Assembly (NCBI GenBank): GCA_964552035.1
Contig: CAZKFN010000017.1
Coordinates: 1 to 32,184, forward strand
Direction: 5' to 3'
DNA: 32,184 nt
Source of the DNA: CAZKFN01 sp964552035
Lineage (GTDB): Bacteria > Bacteroidota > Bacteroidia > Flavobacteriales_E > Vicingaceae
Shown: in pieces, positions 21,681 through 30,602 of the stretch
Numbering within the stretch: position 1 is the stretch's first letter
Layout of the letters: each line of letters starts with the position of its first letter
Program-made: the position numbers and the translations under genes
Notes under the pieces: generated by a model
The model's database searches: none
Told to the model about the DNA's origin: nothing
Seen by the model: only the letters and a program-made list of their open reading frames with translations

Positions 21681-24600
21681 ATGAGCAAAACATTAGGATT
21701 AGATTTAGGAACAAACAGTATTGGTTGGGCATTAATTGACGATGTTAATAATGAAATTCTTGCAATGGGGAGCAGGATATTCCCTGAAGGCGTTGATAAG
21801 ATAGGAGATGGAGAAGGAAAGGAAATATCTAAAAATGCTGGAAGAACTGCCAATAGAGGAGCAAGAAGGCAACATTTTAGAAGAAGGTTTAGAAAAAGAT
21901 ACTTATTAAGAGAGCTAGCTAAACAAGGTTTTACTCCTTTTAGTTTTGAACAAGTAAAAGTATGGACAGATAACAGCATTTTTGGTACGGAAGAGTTCAA
22001 AAACTGGGTGAAGTTGAACCCTTATGAATTAAGAGGAAAAGCATTAAAAGAGAAAATAACATTAGAGGAATTGGGAAGGGTTTTTTACCATATGATTCAA
22101 AGAAGGGGCTTTCAAAGCAATAGTAGAAGTACCTCTAAAGAAGAAGGAACAATTTTTAAAGGAGTGCCTAAAGAAGGGAAAATAGGTATAGATGAAACTA
22201 GAAAAAGCATAGAAGAATACGACACTTTAGGAGCATATCTTAGCAGCATTTCGCCTAAAGAAAATACGCCTTTTAAAAATGGTTTGGAAAGAATCAGAAA
22301 TCGATATACAACACGACAAATGTATGTGGAAGAATTTGAAAAATTATGGAATGCACAGAAAAGGTTTCATCCTAATTTAACAGATGAGTTAAAAACAAAA
22401 ATTGGAGGAAGAAAGCGTGACGGTTATCCAATGGATGGAATCTTGTTTCATCAAAGACCTTTAAGATCTCAAAAGCATCTAGTAGGAAAATGCACTTTCG
22501 AACCCAATAATACAAAATCGCCCATAAGTGCAATTCCATTTGAAAAATTTAGAGTTTATCAATGGGTTAACACAGTTGAGTGCAACGGGAAAAAACTGAA
22601 TGATGATGACAAATCAATTTTAGTAGAGGAACTTTTTAAAAAGAGTAAAGTTAAATTCTCGGCTCTGAGAAGAAAATTAAAGAAAGCAGATGCAGGATTT
22701 CAATTTAATTTTAAAGATGATGATTCTATAACAGGTACTGATACTATAAGTAATCTTTCCAATAAAAAATTTTTCGGAAAAGAATGGGATAAATTTACCG
22801 AAAAAGAGCAAGAGGATATTTGGCATGTATTATATGATTTTGAAGATGTAGAAAAATTAAAAGAATATGCCCAAAAAAAGTGGGGGTTTGATGAAGAAAA
22901 AGCAGAACGTATATCTAAATTTAATTTAAAAGATGGGTATTCCAACCTTAGTAGAAAAGCCATTAACAACATTCTTCCATTTTTAAAAAAAGGATTTACT
23001 TATGATATAGCTGTTGCTTTAGGAGGAGTTAAAAATGCCTATGGAAAAGATTGGGAAACTTTAGATGATGAACGTAAAGAGTTTATTGCTAATAATATGT
23101 TTGACATTGTGAGAAGTGGAAAAGTAGGAGGGTATATAGAGGATTTGAAAGAATTTTTAAAAAAAGAATTTCAATTTGAGGAAGATGATTTTAAAAAATT
23201 ATATCATCATTCTGCAAATATTAAAGCCAAGCAAATACTAAAAAAACTTCCTCTAGGCGATGAAGCAGATAAAGAAATTGAAAGTATCCGAAACCCTATA
23301 GTAATTACAGCCTTATTTGAATTGAGAAAACTGGTTAATGGACTACTTGACGAGTATGGCGAAATAAAAACTATGAAAGTTGAAATGGCAAGGGATTTAA
23401 AAGTATCCAAAACAGCACGTAATGAAATTCGAAGAAAACAACAGTTTTTAGAAAGACAAAATGAGAGGGTTATTGGGGAGTTAAAAAAATTAGATCAGGT
23501 TATTACTCATGAAAGTATTACCAAATATAAGCTATGGGAGGAGTGCGATAAAACTTGTCCTTATACAGGAAAGAAAATTAGCCTAAGTGAACTTTTTACT
23601 GGAAACATTCAAATAGAGCATATTATTCCATGGAGCCGTTCTTTAAATGATAGCTTTATGAATAAAACCCTTTGCTTTGCTGATGAAAATAGAAAGAAAG
23701 GCAATCAAACACCTTATGAATTTTATAATAAACAAGGTAAAGAAAAATGGGAGAAAATAAAGGAGCAAGCACTAAATTGTTTTAAAACTAAAAGTAATTA
23801 CCCCGATGCCTATAGAAAATTTAAACAATTTGTCAAAACAAAAATTGATGATGATTTTGTAAGCAGGCAATTAAATGATACTAGATACATTAGTAAAGAA
23901 GCAAAAAATTATCTTTCTAAAATTTGTGAAGATGTACAAGTAGCTACTGGGCAGACTACTGCTAATTTAAGGCAGAAGTGGGGCTTAAATAATATTTTAA
24001 GTGAGAACCATGAAAAAAACAGGAATGACCATAGACATCATGCGGTTGATGCTTTAGTAGTTGCTGCAACCAAGCGTTCTTATTTGCAAAAGCTAAGTAC
24101 CTGGAACCGATATGGTAGAACTCATGAGTTAAATAATTTTCCAATGCCTTGGGAAAGCTTTAGAGCTGATGCAGAAAAAAAAGTACATAAAATTTTAATT
24201 TCACATAAAAAGAATAAAAATGTTTTAACGGTTAGGAATTATAAAACAAAAAAGGACGGAAAAACTTATGTTAATAAGGGCGTTGCGGCAAGAGGACAAT
24301 TGCATAAAGAAAAGGTATTTGGAAAAAGAACCGCTCCATTAAGTGAAACTGCTTATCATATCCGTAAACCAATTGAAAGTTTAAAGAAAAAAAATCAGGT
24401 TGATAAAGTAGTAGATAGAAAGATTAGAGAGTTGATTCATCAAAGAATAGATGAATTAGGAGGATATGTAAAAGGTGTAAATATACCCGATGGGACTTTT
24501 TATATAACAGATGAAAAGGGCAACACGCATCCCCAACTATTTTTACCCAATAAAAATGGAGATAAAGTCCCAATTTATAAAGTTAGAATGAAAGAACAAA

Positions 24601-25082
24601 TAAGTAATGCGGCAAAGGTGGGAGATGATAATATCAACCAATATGTTAATCCGCGTAATAATCACCATGTTTTGCTTTATGAAGATGAAAATGGAAAAAT
24701 TAATGAAGATGTGGTGAGCTTTTGGAAAGCTGTAGAAAGAAAAAAACAAGAGCAGGAGGTAGTGCAACTCCCACCTACAGCTGGAAAAGGAAAAATTATT
24801 ACTACCTTGAGTATAAATGATATGTTTTTATTGGGCTTAAAAGAAGAGGATATTAATTGGAAAAATCCAGATTATAAAATGTTAGCTAAGCATTTATATA
24901 GAGTACAGAAAGTATCATCAAAATATTATACTTTTAGATTAGCTTCTGAAGCTACCCTTGAGAATGACCAAATGCCTTACTTGTGTAGAATGACAAGTTT
25001 TGGTGAGAAAGGATACGGTTGGAAAGCTTTAAATCCCATTAAAGTTAAACTTTCAGTTACAGGTAAAATTTCTCAATTTTAG
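21681..25082 (+). CDS. cas9: CRISPR-associated endonuclease Cas9, type II-C, compact form
   Basis: The 1133-residue protein has all active-site elements. RuvC-I is LGLDLGTNSIGWALIDD (Asp8), and an arginine-rich bridge helix follows at about residues 53-80 (RTANRGARRQHFRRRFRKR). RuvC-II is MKVEMARDLK (Glu568). The HNH domain is IQIEHIIPWS with His647 and Asn670 (23 residues apart, as in other Cas9s). RuvC-III is HRHHAVDALVVAAT (His787, Asp790). The C-terminal about 300 residues would hold the wedge and PAM-interacting domains; the PAM cannot be predicted. It uses tracrRNA:crRNA to cut DNA. No Bacteroidota promoter is clear just upstream on the plus strand, only the opposite-strand tracrRNA one. 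Confidence 0.97.
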   Translation: MSKTLGLDLGTNSIGWALIDDVNNEILAMGSRIFPEGVDKIGDGEGKEISKNAGRTANRGARRQHFRRRFRKRYLLRELAKQGFTPFSFEQVKVWTDNSIFGTEEFKNWVKLNPYELRGKALKEKITLEELGRVFYHMIQRRGFQSNSRSTSKEEGTIFKGVPKEGKIGIDETRKSIEEYDTLGAYLSSISPKENTPFKNGLERIRNRYTTRQMYVEEFEKLWNAQKRFHPNLTDELKTKIGGRKRDGYPMDGILFHQRPLRSQKHLVGKCTFEPNNTKSPISAIPFEKFRVYQWVNTVECNGKKLNDDDKSILVEELFKKSKVKFSALRRKLKKADAGFQFNFKDDDSITGTDTISNLSNKKFFGKEWDKFTEKEQEDIWHVLYDFEDVEKLKEYAQKKWGFDEEKAERISKFNLKDGYSNLSRKAINNILPFLKKGFTYDIAVALGGVKNAYGKDWETLDDERKEFIANNMFDIVRSGKVGGYIEDLKEFLKKEFQFEEDDFKKLYHHSANIKAKQILKKLPLGDEADKEIESIRNPIVITALFELRKLVNGLLDEYGEIKTMKVEMARDLKVSKTARNEIRRKQQFLERQNERVIGELKKLDQVITHESITKYKLWEECDKTCPYTGKKISLSELFTGNIQIEHIIPWSRSLNDSFMNKTLCFADENRKKGNQTPYEFYNKQGKEKWEKIKEQALNCFKTKSNYPDAYRKFKQFVKTKIDDDFVSRQLNDTRYISKEAKNYLSKICEDVQVATGQTTANLRQKWGLNNILSENHEKNRNDHRHHAVDALVVAATKRSYLQKLSTWNRYGRTHELNNFPMPWESFRADAEKKVHKILISHKKNKNVLTVRNYKTKKDGKTYVNKGVAARGQLHKEKVFGKRTAPLSETAYHIRKPIESLKKKNQVDKVVDRKIRELIHQRIDELGGYVKGVNIPDGTFYITDEKGNTHPQLFLPNKNGDKVPIYKVRMKEQISNAAKVGDDNINQYVNPRNNHHVLLYEDENGKINEDVVSFWKAVERKKQEQEVVQLPPTAGKGKIITTLSINDMFLLGLKEEDINWKNPDYKMLAKHLYRVQKVSSKYYTFRLASEATLENDQMPYLCRMTSFGEKGYGWKALNPIKVKLSVTGKISQF

Positions 25083-25184
25083 TTTTTTATCTAAAATAAA
25101 ACCCTGCTCTAAGCTTGATCTATAGTGAGATAAAGACTTTGGCATAGCTGTTGCTTATTTTAAGTACTTTAAAATCAATAAGCT
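25083..25184. other. cas9-cas1 spacer
   Basis: The 102-base gap is wider than the 1-base gap between cas1 and cas2. It contains AGACTTTG near 25132, a weak fit to the -7 consensus, and one copy of a near-palindrome just before the cas1 ATG. cas1-cas2 may therefore have their own regulated promoter instead of depending only on cas9 transcription. Confidence 0.4.
25159..25173. repeat. 15-base near-palindrome, copy 1 (before the cas1 start)
   Basis: TTTAAGTACTTTAAA, centred on the palindrome AAGTACTT, ends 11 bases upstream of the cas1 ATG. An exact second copy lies 64 bases downstream inside cas1. The pair could be operator half-sites. Confidence 0.4.
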
Positions 25185-26075
25185 ATGTTAAGAAGAACTT
25201 TATTTTTTGGGAACAATTATCATTTAAGTACTTTAAATCATCAATTAAAAGCAGCCTCAAAAGAAGATGGTGAAATAAAATCCATCCCCATTGAAGATAT
25301 TGGATATATCGTTTTTGAGCATCCTCAAATCACCTTTACGCAATCTGTAATTCGTTTGCTGGCTGAAAATAACACAGCAGTTATTTTTTGTGATGAGAAA
25401 TTTCATCCTTCTTCTATGTTGTTGCATTTGGATACCAATTATGTGCAAACTGAACGATTTAAATTGCAAATAGCAGCTTCTGAACCCTTAAAAAAACAAT
25501 TGTGGAAACAAACCATTCAAGCTAAAATACAAAATCAAGCTTTATTGTTAAAAAAGATTAGGCAAAACCCTACGCCTTTATTAACTAAAAGGAGAATGGT
25601 CAAAAGCGGGGATATAAGTAATGAAGAGGCTAAAGCAGCTCGTATTTACTGGAAGCTGTTAATGGGAGATGAATTTATACGAGAGCGTTTTGGTGCTGCA
25701 CCCAATGCAGCTTTAAATTATGGTTATGCCATTCTTAGAGCGGCTGTTGCTAGGGCTTTAGCTGCTAGCGGATTGTTGGCTACTTTGGGCATACACCATA
25801 GAAATAAATACAATTCCTTTTGCTTGGCAGATGATATCATGGAACCTTATCGTCCTTTTGTAGATGAAATTGTTTATGAAATGCAAGAGCAAGGCTATAA
25901 CACTGAAGTTTTGGGAAAGGAAGAAAAAGCTGCTTTGTTAAAAGTCTTGACTGTAGATACTTTCTTTGAAAAGGAGGTAAGTCCTTTACAAATTGCCCTT
26001 TTAAAAACTACTAACTCCTTGGTTAAATGTTTTAAGCAAGAGCAACGTCAATTGTTGTACCCCAATTTAAAGTAA
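25185..26075 (+). CDS. cas1: CRISPR-associated integrase Cas1 (type II)
   Basis: The 296-residue protein matches type II Cas1, the catalytic subunit that inserts new spacers with Cas2. An N-terminal beta-rich domain (residues 1-75) precedes the helical catalytic domain. The metal-binding residues are Glu148 in SNEEAKAARIYW, His205 in LGIHHRNKYNSF and the Asp216-Asp217 pair in CLADDIMEPYRPFVDEI. The start MLRRTLFFGN follows a near-palindromic repeat. cas2 begins one base after its stop. In type II systems Cas9 and tracrRNA also take part in spacer choice. Confidence 0.96.
   Translation: MLRRTLFFGNNYHLSTLNHQLKAASKEDGEIKSIPIEDIGYIVFEHPQITFTQSVIRLLAENNTAVIFCDEKFHPSSMLLHLDTNYVQTERFKLQIAASEPLKKQLWKQTIQAKIQNQALLLKKIRQNPTPLLTKRRMVKSGDISNEEAKAARIYWKLLMGDEFIRERFGAAPNAALNYGYAILRAAVARALAASGLLATLGIHHRNKYNSFCLADDIMEPYRPFVDEIVYEMQEQGYNTEVLGKEEKAALLKVLTVDTFFEKEVSPLQIALLKTTNSLVKCFKQEQRQLLYPNLK
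25223..25237. repeat. 15-base near-palindrome, copy 2 (inside cas1)
   Basis: This is the exact duplicate of 25159-25173, lying at codons about 13-18 of cas1 (HLSTLNH). An 11-base partial match (AAAGTACTTAA) also occurs at 29985-29995. Confidence 0.4.
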
Positions 26076-26076
26076 A

Positions 26077-26412
26077 ATGGGTAAAAGATTAAATGCTTAT
26101 AGAGTTATGTGGTTATTTGTATTTTTTGATTTGCCAACGAATACCAAAAAGGAAAGAAAGGCAGCTTCTCAATTTAGAAAACGTTTGTTAAACGCTGGTT
26201 TTAACATGATGCAATACAGTGTTTACATTCGACATTGTGCTAGTTTAGAAAACGCCAAAGTTCAAAAAAGGAGAATAAGAAGCTTTGTACCGGTAAAAGG
26301 CAAAGTAAGTATTTTGCAAATTACGGATAAGCAGTTTGGAATGATTGAAAACTTTTTTGAAGCAGCACGCCAAGCAGCTTTACCGAGTCCTCAACAACTG
26401 GAACTGTTTTAA
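26077..26412 (+). CDS. cas2: CRISPR-associated protein Cas2
   Basis: The 111-residue protein matches Cas2, which dimerises and bridges two Cas1 dimers in the spacer-integration complex. VMWLFVFFDLPTNTKKERKA holds the conserved Asp18 at the end of the first ferredoxin-like strand. MMQYSVYIRHCASLENAKVQ and KGKVSILQITDKQFG form the remainder of the fold. It starts one base after cas1 and ends 25 bases before a bidirectional terminator. No csn2 or cas4 follows, which fixes the subtype as II-C. Confidence 0.95.
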   Translation: MGKRLNAYRVMWLFVFFDLPTNTKKERKAASQFRKRLLNAGFNMMQYSVYIRHCASLENAKVQKRRIRSFVPVKGKVSILQITDKQFGMIENFFEAARQAALPSPQQLELF

Positions 26413-26437
26413 ATTGAACTTAGGAAAATAAAAATGA

Positions 26438-26475
26438 AAAAAGGAGGAATTTAAATTTTTAAATTCCTCCTTTTT
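26438..26475. terminator. Bidirectional terminator between cas2 and the CRISPR array
   Basis: A perfect 17-base inverted repeat (AAAAAGGAGGAATTTAA with TTAAATTCCTCCTTTTT) encloses a 4-base loop. Both arms end in runs of A/T, so there is a T-run on either strand. It would end the cas9-cas1-cas2 transcript on plus and the crRNA transcript on minus. Confidence 0.85.
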
Positions 26476-26529
26476 ATTAGGATATTTCCTTCTTAATTGC
26501 TGTAGGATGAGTAAGTAGCAAGTACTGCT
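26476..26529. other. Short CRISPR leader (cas-proximal)
   Basis: These 54 bases separate the terminator from the first repeat. They contain GGATATTTCCTTCTT, which resembles the start of the repeat (AATATCCTTACTCTT), and GAGTAAG, the complement of repeat bases CTTACTC. The far end of the array has the degenerate repeat, so new spacers are probably inserted here. This is the leader for integration but lies at the downstream end of crRNA transcription. Confidence 0.6.
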
Positions 26530-28084
26530 AATATCCTTACTCTTCAAATGTAATCAAACCACAACTACACCTTGAAATTGACGGAAACACTTCAAAATAT
26601 CCTTACTCTTCAAATGTAATCAAACCACAACATAACGCCCTTAAAAGGCTTTTCTAGTGCAATATCCTTACTCTTCAAATGTAATCAAACCACAACGCCA
26701 AGTGGGTAAGGCAAGATTTTGAACCTAATATCCTTACTCTTCAAATGTAATCAAACCACAACACGAGCCCACTACCTCCGAAGTTACAGGGTAATATCCT
26801 TACTCTTCAAATGTAATCAAACCACAACCATCGCTTTGCTTTGTTTTATTTTTTAAAAAATATCCTTACTCTTCAAATGTAATCAAACCACAACTATATA
26901 TGTTGAAGAAGCTTAAAAACTTGCAATATCCTTACTCTTCAAATGTAATCAAACCACAACGCAACGTAGTTATATTAAAAGAGGGCGAAAAATATCCTTA
27001 CTCTTCAAATGTAATCAAACCACAACTAAAAGAATCTAAGAAGAAAGCTTTGCTGAAATATCCTTACTCTTCAAATGTAATCAAACCACAACATCCAGCA
27101 GATAAATATGGACGTACATATAAATATCCTTACTCTTCAAATGTAATCAAACCACAACATAGCATTTAAATTAATCCACCACCTAAATAATATCCTTACT
27201 CTTCAAATGTAATCAAACCACAACTAAGAAAAGGACGAACTATAAAAATATAAACAATATCCTTACTCTTCAAATGTAATCAAACCACAACTTAAATACG
27301 ACAAACGAATTAGACTAAAAAAAATATCCTTACTCTTCAAATGTAATCAAACCACAACAACTTGTCTTAAAACGTCATCGCTATAACTAATATCCTTACT
27401 CTTCAAATGTAATCAAACCACAACGTAAATCTTCTAAATTTATATTATTATATTAATATCCTTACTCTTCAAATGTAATCAAACCACAACCAGTTGCTGT
27501 CTTAGCATCTAAAAGCTTTGAATATCCTTACTCTTCAAATGTAATCAAACCACAACGACGTTCTAATCATTATTCTTTAATAATTAATATCCTTACTCTT
27601 CAAATGTAATCAAACCACAACTTCATCATCAGCTGCTTGTTGATCAATAATAATATCCTTACTCTTCAAATGTAATCAAACCACAACTGGACTGACGGGA
27701 CGATTGTAACAGCAGCAAATATCCTTACTCTTCAAATGTAATCAAACCACAACGGAGGTCTATAATGAAAAATAAAGGAAAATAATATCCTTACTCTTCA
27801 AATGTAATCAAACCACAACAACTTCAAAAAACATATCACAAATTAGAGGAATATCCTTACTCTTCAAATGTAATCAAACCACAACATCTGCAGCAAAATA
27901 CATTAATAAATAGTGAATATCCTTACTCTTCAAATGTAATCAAACCACAACAGAGTTTGAGACATGGCTAAAGGAAACTAAAAATATCCTTACTCTTCAA
28001 ATGTAATCAAACCACAACAGCTGCTAACAATGATACACCACTTCCAGCAATATCCTCACTCTTCAAATGTAATCAAACCACAAA
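26530..28084 (-). CRISPR. Type II-C CRISPR array, 24 repeats and 23 spacers
   Basis: The repeat is 36 bases. On the plus strand it starts AATATCCTTACTCTTC and ends AATCAAACCACAAC; on the crRNA strand it starts GTTGTGGTTTGATTAC. Repeat starts are 26530, 26596, 26661, 26727, 26793, 26859, 26925, 26991, 27057, 27123, 27189, 27256, 27323, 27389, 27455, 27521, 27586, 27652, 27718, 27784, 27850, 27916, 27983 and 28049. Spacers are 29-31 bases (mostly 30). The repeat at 28049 differs at two positions (T to C, and final C to A), marking the old end. Pairing with the tracrRNA fixes crRNA on the minus strand. The repeat contains TACATTTG, a -7 match, on that strand. Confidence 0.98.
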
Positions 28085-28134
28085 ACAATGGGGACGCATT
28101 AAAAAGAATACTCCTATTCCCTGTAGCTTATTAC

Positions 28135-28172
28135 AAATTAAAATAGGTTAGTTGCACACAACTCCAACCTAT
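28135..28172 (-). terminator. Intrinsic terminator of the DEAD-box gene
   Basis: On the minus strand ATAGGTT-GGA-GTTG, loop TGTG, CAAC-T-AACCTAT form a stem of 7 plus 4 pairs with an internal loop, followed by TTTAATTTG. The stop codon of the helicase lies within the left arm. It separates the helicase transcript from the downstream, same-strand CRISPR array. Confidence 0.65.
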
Positions 28173-29875
28173 CTCCTTCCTCTACCTTTTCTAGATTTTT
28201 GAACGCTACTTTTATTTTTTCTATTAGATTTAGGAAAGTTCCCTCTTTTTGCTCCATCGCCTCGTTTTCTTCTATGTGGTTTAGAATCGTCACTTTTTCC
28301 CGTTTCAGGGTTTACACGTATAGCATGACCGTTTTCCAATTCTAAGCCCTCAAAGTAATTTCCAAAATCTTTGGAATTACTGATGTTTAAATCAAAAAAT
28401 GCTCTTCGGTCTTGCAAAACTAAATTATCTATGTTTTTGCTTTTTGTTTGCCCCACCTGGGCAATTAATTCAACTAAATCATTTTTTGTAAATCCATCCT
28501 CCTTACCAATGTTGATAAAAAAGCGATTTCCTGAAGGAGTATAAGTTGCTTTACTTTTGTCGTTTAAATCCCCAACATCATCCTGTTTTAACTGCTTGAG
28601 TTCTTGGCTCAACAATCCTTTGAGGATGTCTTCTTTTGAAAAATCCTCAAACTGCTGTGCCAGTCCCAAATAAGTAGTTTCAGCATCTTCAGAAATGCGT
28701 AGTGCTTTGATTTCATTTACCCATTTTTGTAATCGGAGGTCTTTTAACTCTTGAAGAGAGGGGACTACTGCATTTTCAAAAGTAATCTTTAAACTTTTTT
28801 CCAAATCCTTGATTTTCCCTTTTTCCCTGTTGTTGATGAAGGCAATAGAAATTCCTTTGTTTCCAGCTCTACCAGTTCTACCACTCCTATGGGTATAACT
28901 TTCTAATTGATCGGGAAGCTTATGGTGAAGTACATGCGTTAATTCGCTAATGTCTATTCCTCTAGCTGCTACATCGGTAGCCACCAACAATTGTTTGTTG
29001 CTTCTTTTAAAACGAGCCATGGCAGAATCTCGTTGGCCTTGAGATAAATCTCCATGAAGGGCTTCAGTTTGATAACCTTGAGCAGCTAACTCATCGGCGA
29101 TTTGTTGGGTCTCCCTTTTGGTTCTACAAAATAAAATGGCACGCATATCTGGCTGAGTATCTAGGAACCTACGAATAACTGCTAACTTGTCAGATACTTT
29201 TGTTACTACATATTGATGGCTGATGTCTGCATTGGACTTTTCATCACTTTTAATGGCCACTTCTAAAGGGTCGCTCATGTATTTTTTGACAATCTTTCGA
29301 ATCTCTTTAGGCATAGTTGCAGAAAATAACCAAGTAGAATAATCCCCTTTTATGTTGGATAAAATGCTATCGATGTCTTCTTTAAAACCCATGTTGAGCA
29401 TTTCATCTGCCTCGTCTAAAACCACATGTTTTACATTTTCTAGCTTGATGGCTTTTCGCCTTATCAAATCTAATAAACGCCCCGGAGTAGCCACGACAAT
29501 TTGTGTGGATTTTTTTAATGCTCTTATTTGATTGGTAATGGCTGCACCACCATAAACCACTTCTATATTTATTTTTTTATAATGCTTGGAAAACTCTTCT
29601 AACTGCTTGGCGGTTTGCTGTCCTAACTCTCTTGTTGGAGCCATAATTAAGGCTTGAGTTTGGGGATTATCTCCATCCACAAGCTCTATTAAGGGTAATC
29701 CAAAAGCGGCAGTTTTGCCTGTTCCTGTTTGTGCTAATCCTATAAAATCGCTTTTATCGTTATTTAATAAGTAAGGTATAGATTGCTCTTGTATGGGTGT
29801 AGGTTGTACAAAACCCATAGTAGAGAGAGCCTTTAGAAGGTTTTCTGAAAGGCCAAATGATTCGAAATTGTTCAA
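28169..29875 (-). CDS. DEAD-box RNA helicase with DbpA-type RNA-binding domain
   Basis: The 568-residue protein has a Q motif (GFVQPTPIQEQSIP), Walker A (LAQTGTGKTAAF), PTRELGQQ, TPGRLLD, DEADEML, a SAT motif (FSATMP), and the second RecA domain with ARGIDISELTHVLH and HRSGRTGRAG. From about residue 450, SGNRFFINIGKEDGFTK and NLVLQDRRAFFDLNIS form a DbpA/CsdA-type RNA-binding domain. A basic arginine- and lysine-rich tail ends it. Such CsdA/DeaD-like helicases act in ribosome assembly and cold adaptation. The start codon is TTG (29875); no in-frame ATG lies nearby upstream. Its 3' end is next to the CRISPR array. Confidence 0.94.
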   Translation of the reverse strand: MNNFESFGLSENLLKALSTMGFVQPTPIQEQSIPYLLNNDKSDFIGLAQTGTGKTAAFGLPLIELVDGDNPQTQALIMAPTRELGQQTAKQLEEFSKHYKKINIEVVYGGAAITNQIRALKKSTQIVVATPGRLLDLIRRKAIKLENVKHVVLDEADEMLNMGFKEDIDSILSNIKGDYSTWLFSATMPKEIRKIVKKYMSDPLEVAIKSDEKSNADISHQYVVTKVSDKLAVIRRFLDTQPDMRAILFCRTKRETQQIADELAAQGYQTEALHGDLSQGQRDSAMARFKRSNKQLLVATDVAARGIDISELTHVLHHKLPDQLESYTHRSGRTGRAGNKGISIAFINNREKGKIKDLEKSLKITFENAVVPSLQELKDLRLQKWVNEIKALRISEDAETTYLGLAQQFEDFSKEDILKGLLSQELKQLKQDDVGDLNDKSKATYTPSGNRFFINIGKEDGFTKNDLVELIAQVGQTKSKNIDNLVLQDRRAFFDLNISNSKDFGNYFEGLELENGHAIRVNPETGKSDDSKPHRRKRGDGAKRGNFPKSNRKNKSSVQKSRKGRGRR

Positions 29876-29897
29876 TAAACTGAAATTAAATGAGCAA

Positions 29898-29905
29898 CAA
29901 AATTA
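29898..29905 (-). promoter_or_regulatory. -7 promoter element for the DEAD-box gene
   Basis: TAATTTTG on the minus strand matches TAnnTTTG, 22 bases upstream of the TTG start at 29875. It supports that start codon, since no longer frame could be transcribed from here. Confidence 0.5.
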
Positions 29906-29991
29906 GTTAAAGCATTTAGACTGGTTGACTTTGTGCTGTTTTATTTTAAATTTATTTTACCAATTAAAAGAGAAAATCTTTAGAAAAGTAC

Positions 29992-30578
29992 TTAAGAAAC
30001 GTTGTTACCCTCATTCCTGCCACTAATAATACTAGAAATAATTCCACCAACTTTAGTAAACTCTGCCAATAAAACACTTCCTAAATGAATAATAATAAAA
30101 GGAACTAGGTAATAAACGCTGGGTTTATGAATAAGTTTCATTGCCTTTTTAAGGGAGGGTGGACCATATTCTATAAGAATTCCTGTAATAAGAGAGATAA
30201 CTACACAAAAGTAAAAAATGATATAAATCCAACGTTTTATTTTTTCTGCCCTACTTATTCCACCTTCTAAAGGGTTTTGAAAATTCATTTTGTCAAAAAA
30301 GGGAAGTGTAAAACGAATGGCAAATAAGCCAATTAAGGCAAACCCTAAATAATTATGCCACTTCCACATGGGTTCTCGAATGGCTTTGGACAAGGACTTT
30401 AAAGTAGCTTCATCTAAGCTTTGACCTGTACTTTCCAAAGTGTTTTAAATGAGCTCTGCTGAATAATGTCTGTTCATCCAGGTCATTCTTAAAAAGATAG
30501 TTAATAGCAAAAAGAGGAAGCAGAGTGCTATTGCCCAATGCATGATTCTATATATCCTTGAATACGACTTTTTTTCAT
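29992..30578 (-). pseudogene. Cytochrome b561-like membrane protein gene, broken
   Basis: The 3' part from 30438 is open for 148 codons and encodes membrane helices with histidines suited to bind heme (MWKWHNYLGFALIGLFAI, HKPSVYYLVPFIIIHLGSV). In the same frame upstream lies SYSRIYRIMHWAIALCFLF with WMNRHYSAELI, the first helix and heme ligand of cytochrome b561 proteins, but it is separated by a TAA at 30445-30447. Further upstream the likely ATG (30578) is one base out of frame across a run of seven A. The downstream TTG start alone would lack the first helix, so the gene is probably dead or recently damaged. Confidence 0.72.
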
Positions 30579-30602
30579 AAATTGAAGGTGTTTTAAAAGC
30601 TG

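Noticed and set aside
26900..27169. Plus-strand reading frame of 89 codons inside the CRISPR array
   Set aside because: It is made of repeated YPYSSNVIKPQ units that simply translate the 36-base repeat across spacers of 30 bases; it is not a gene.
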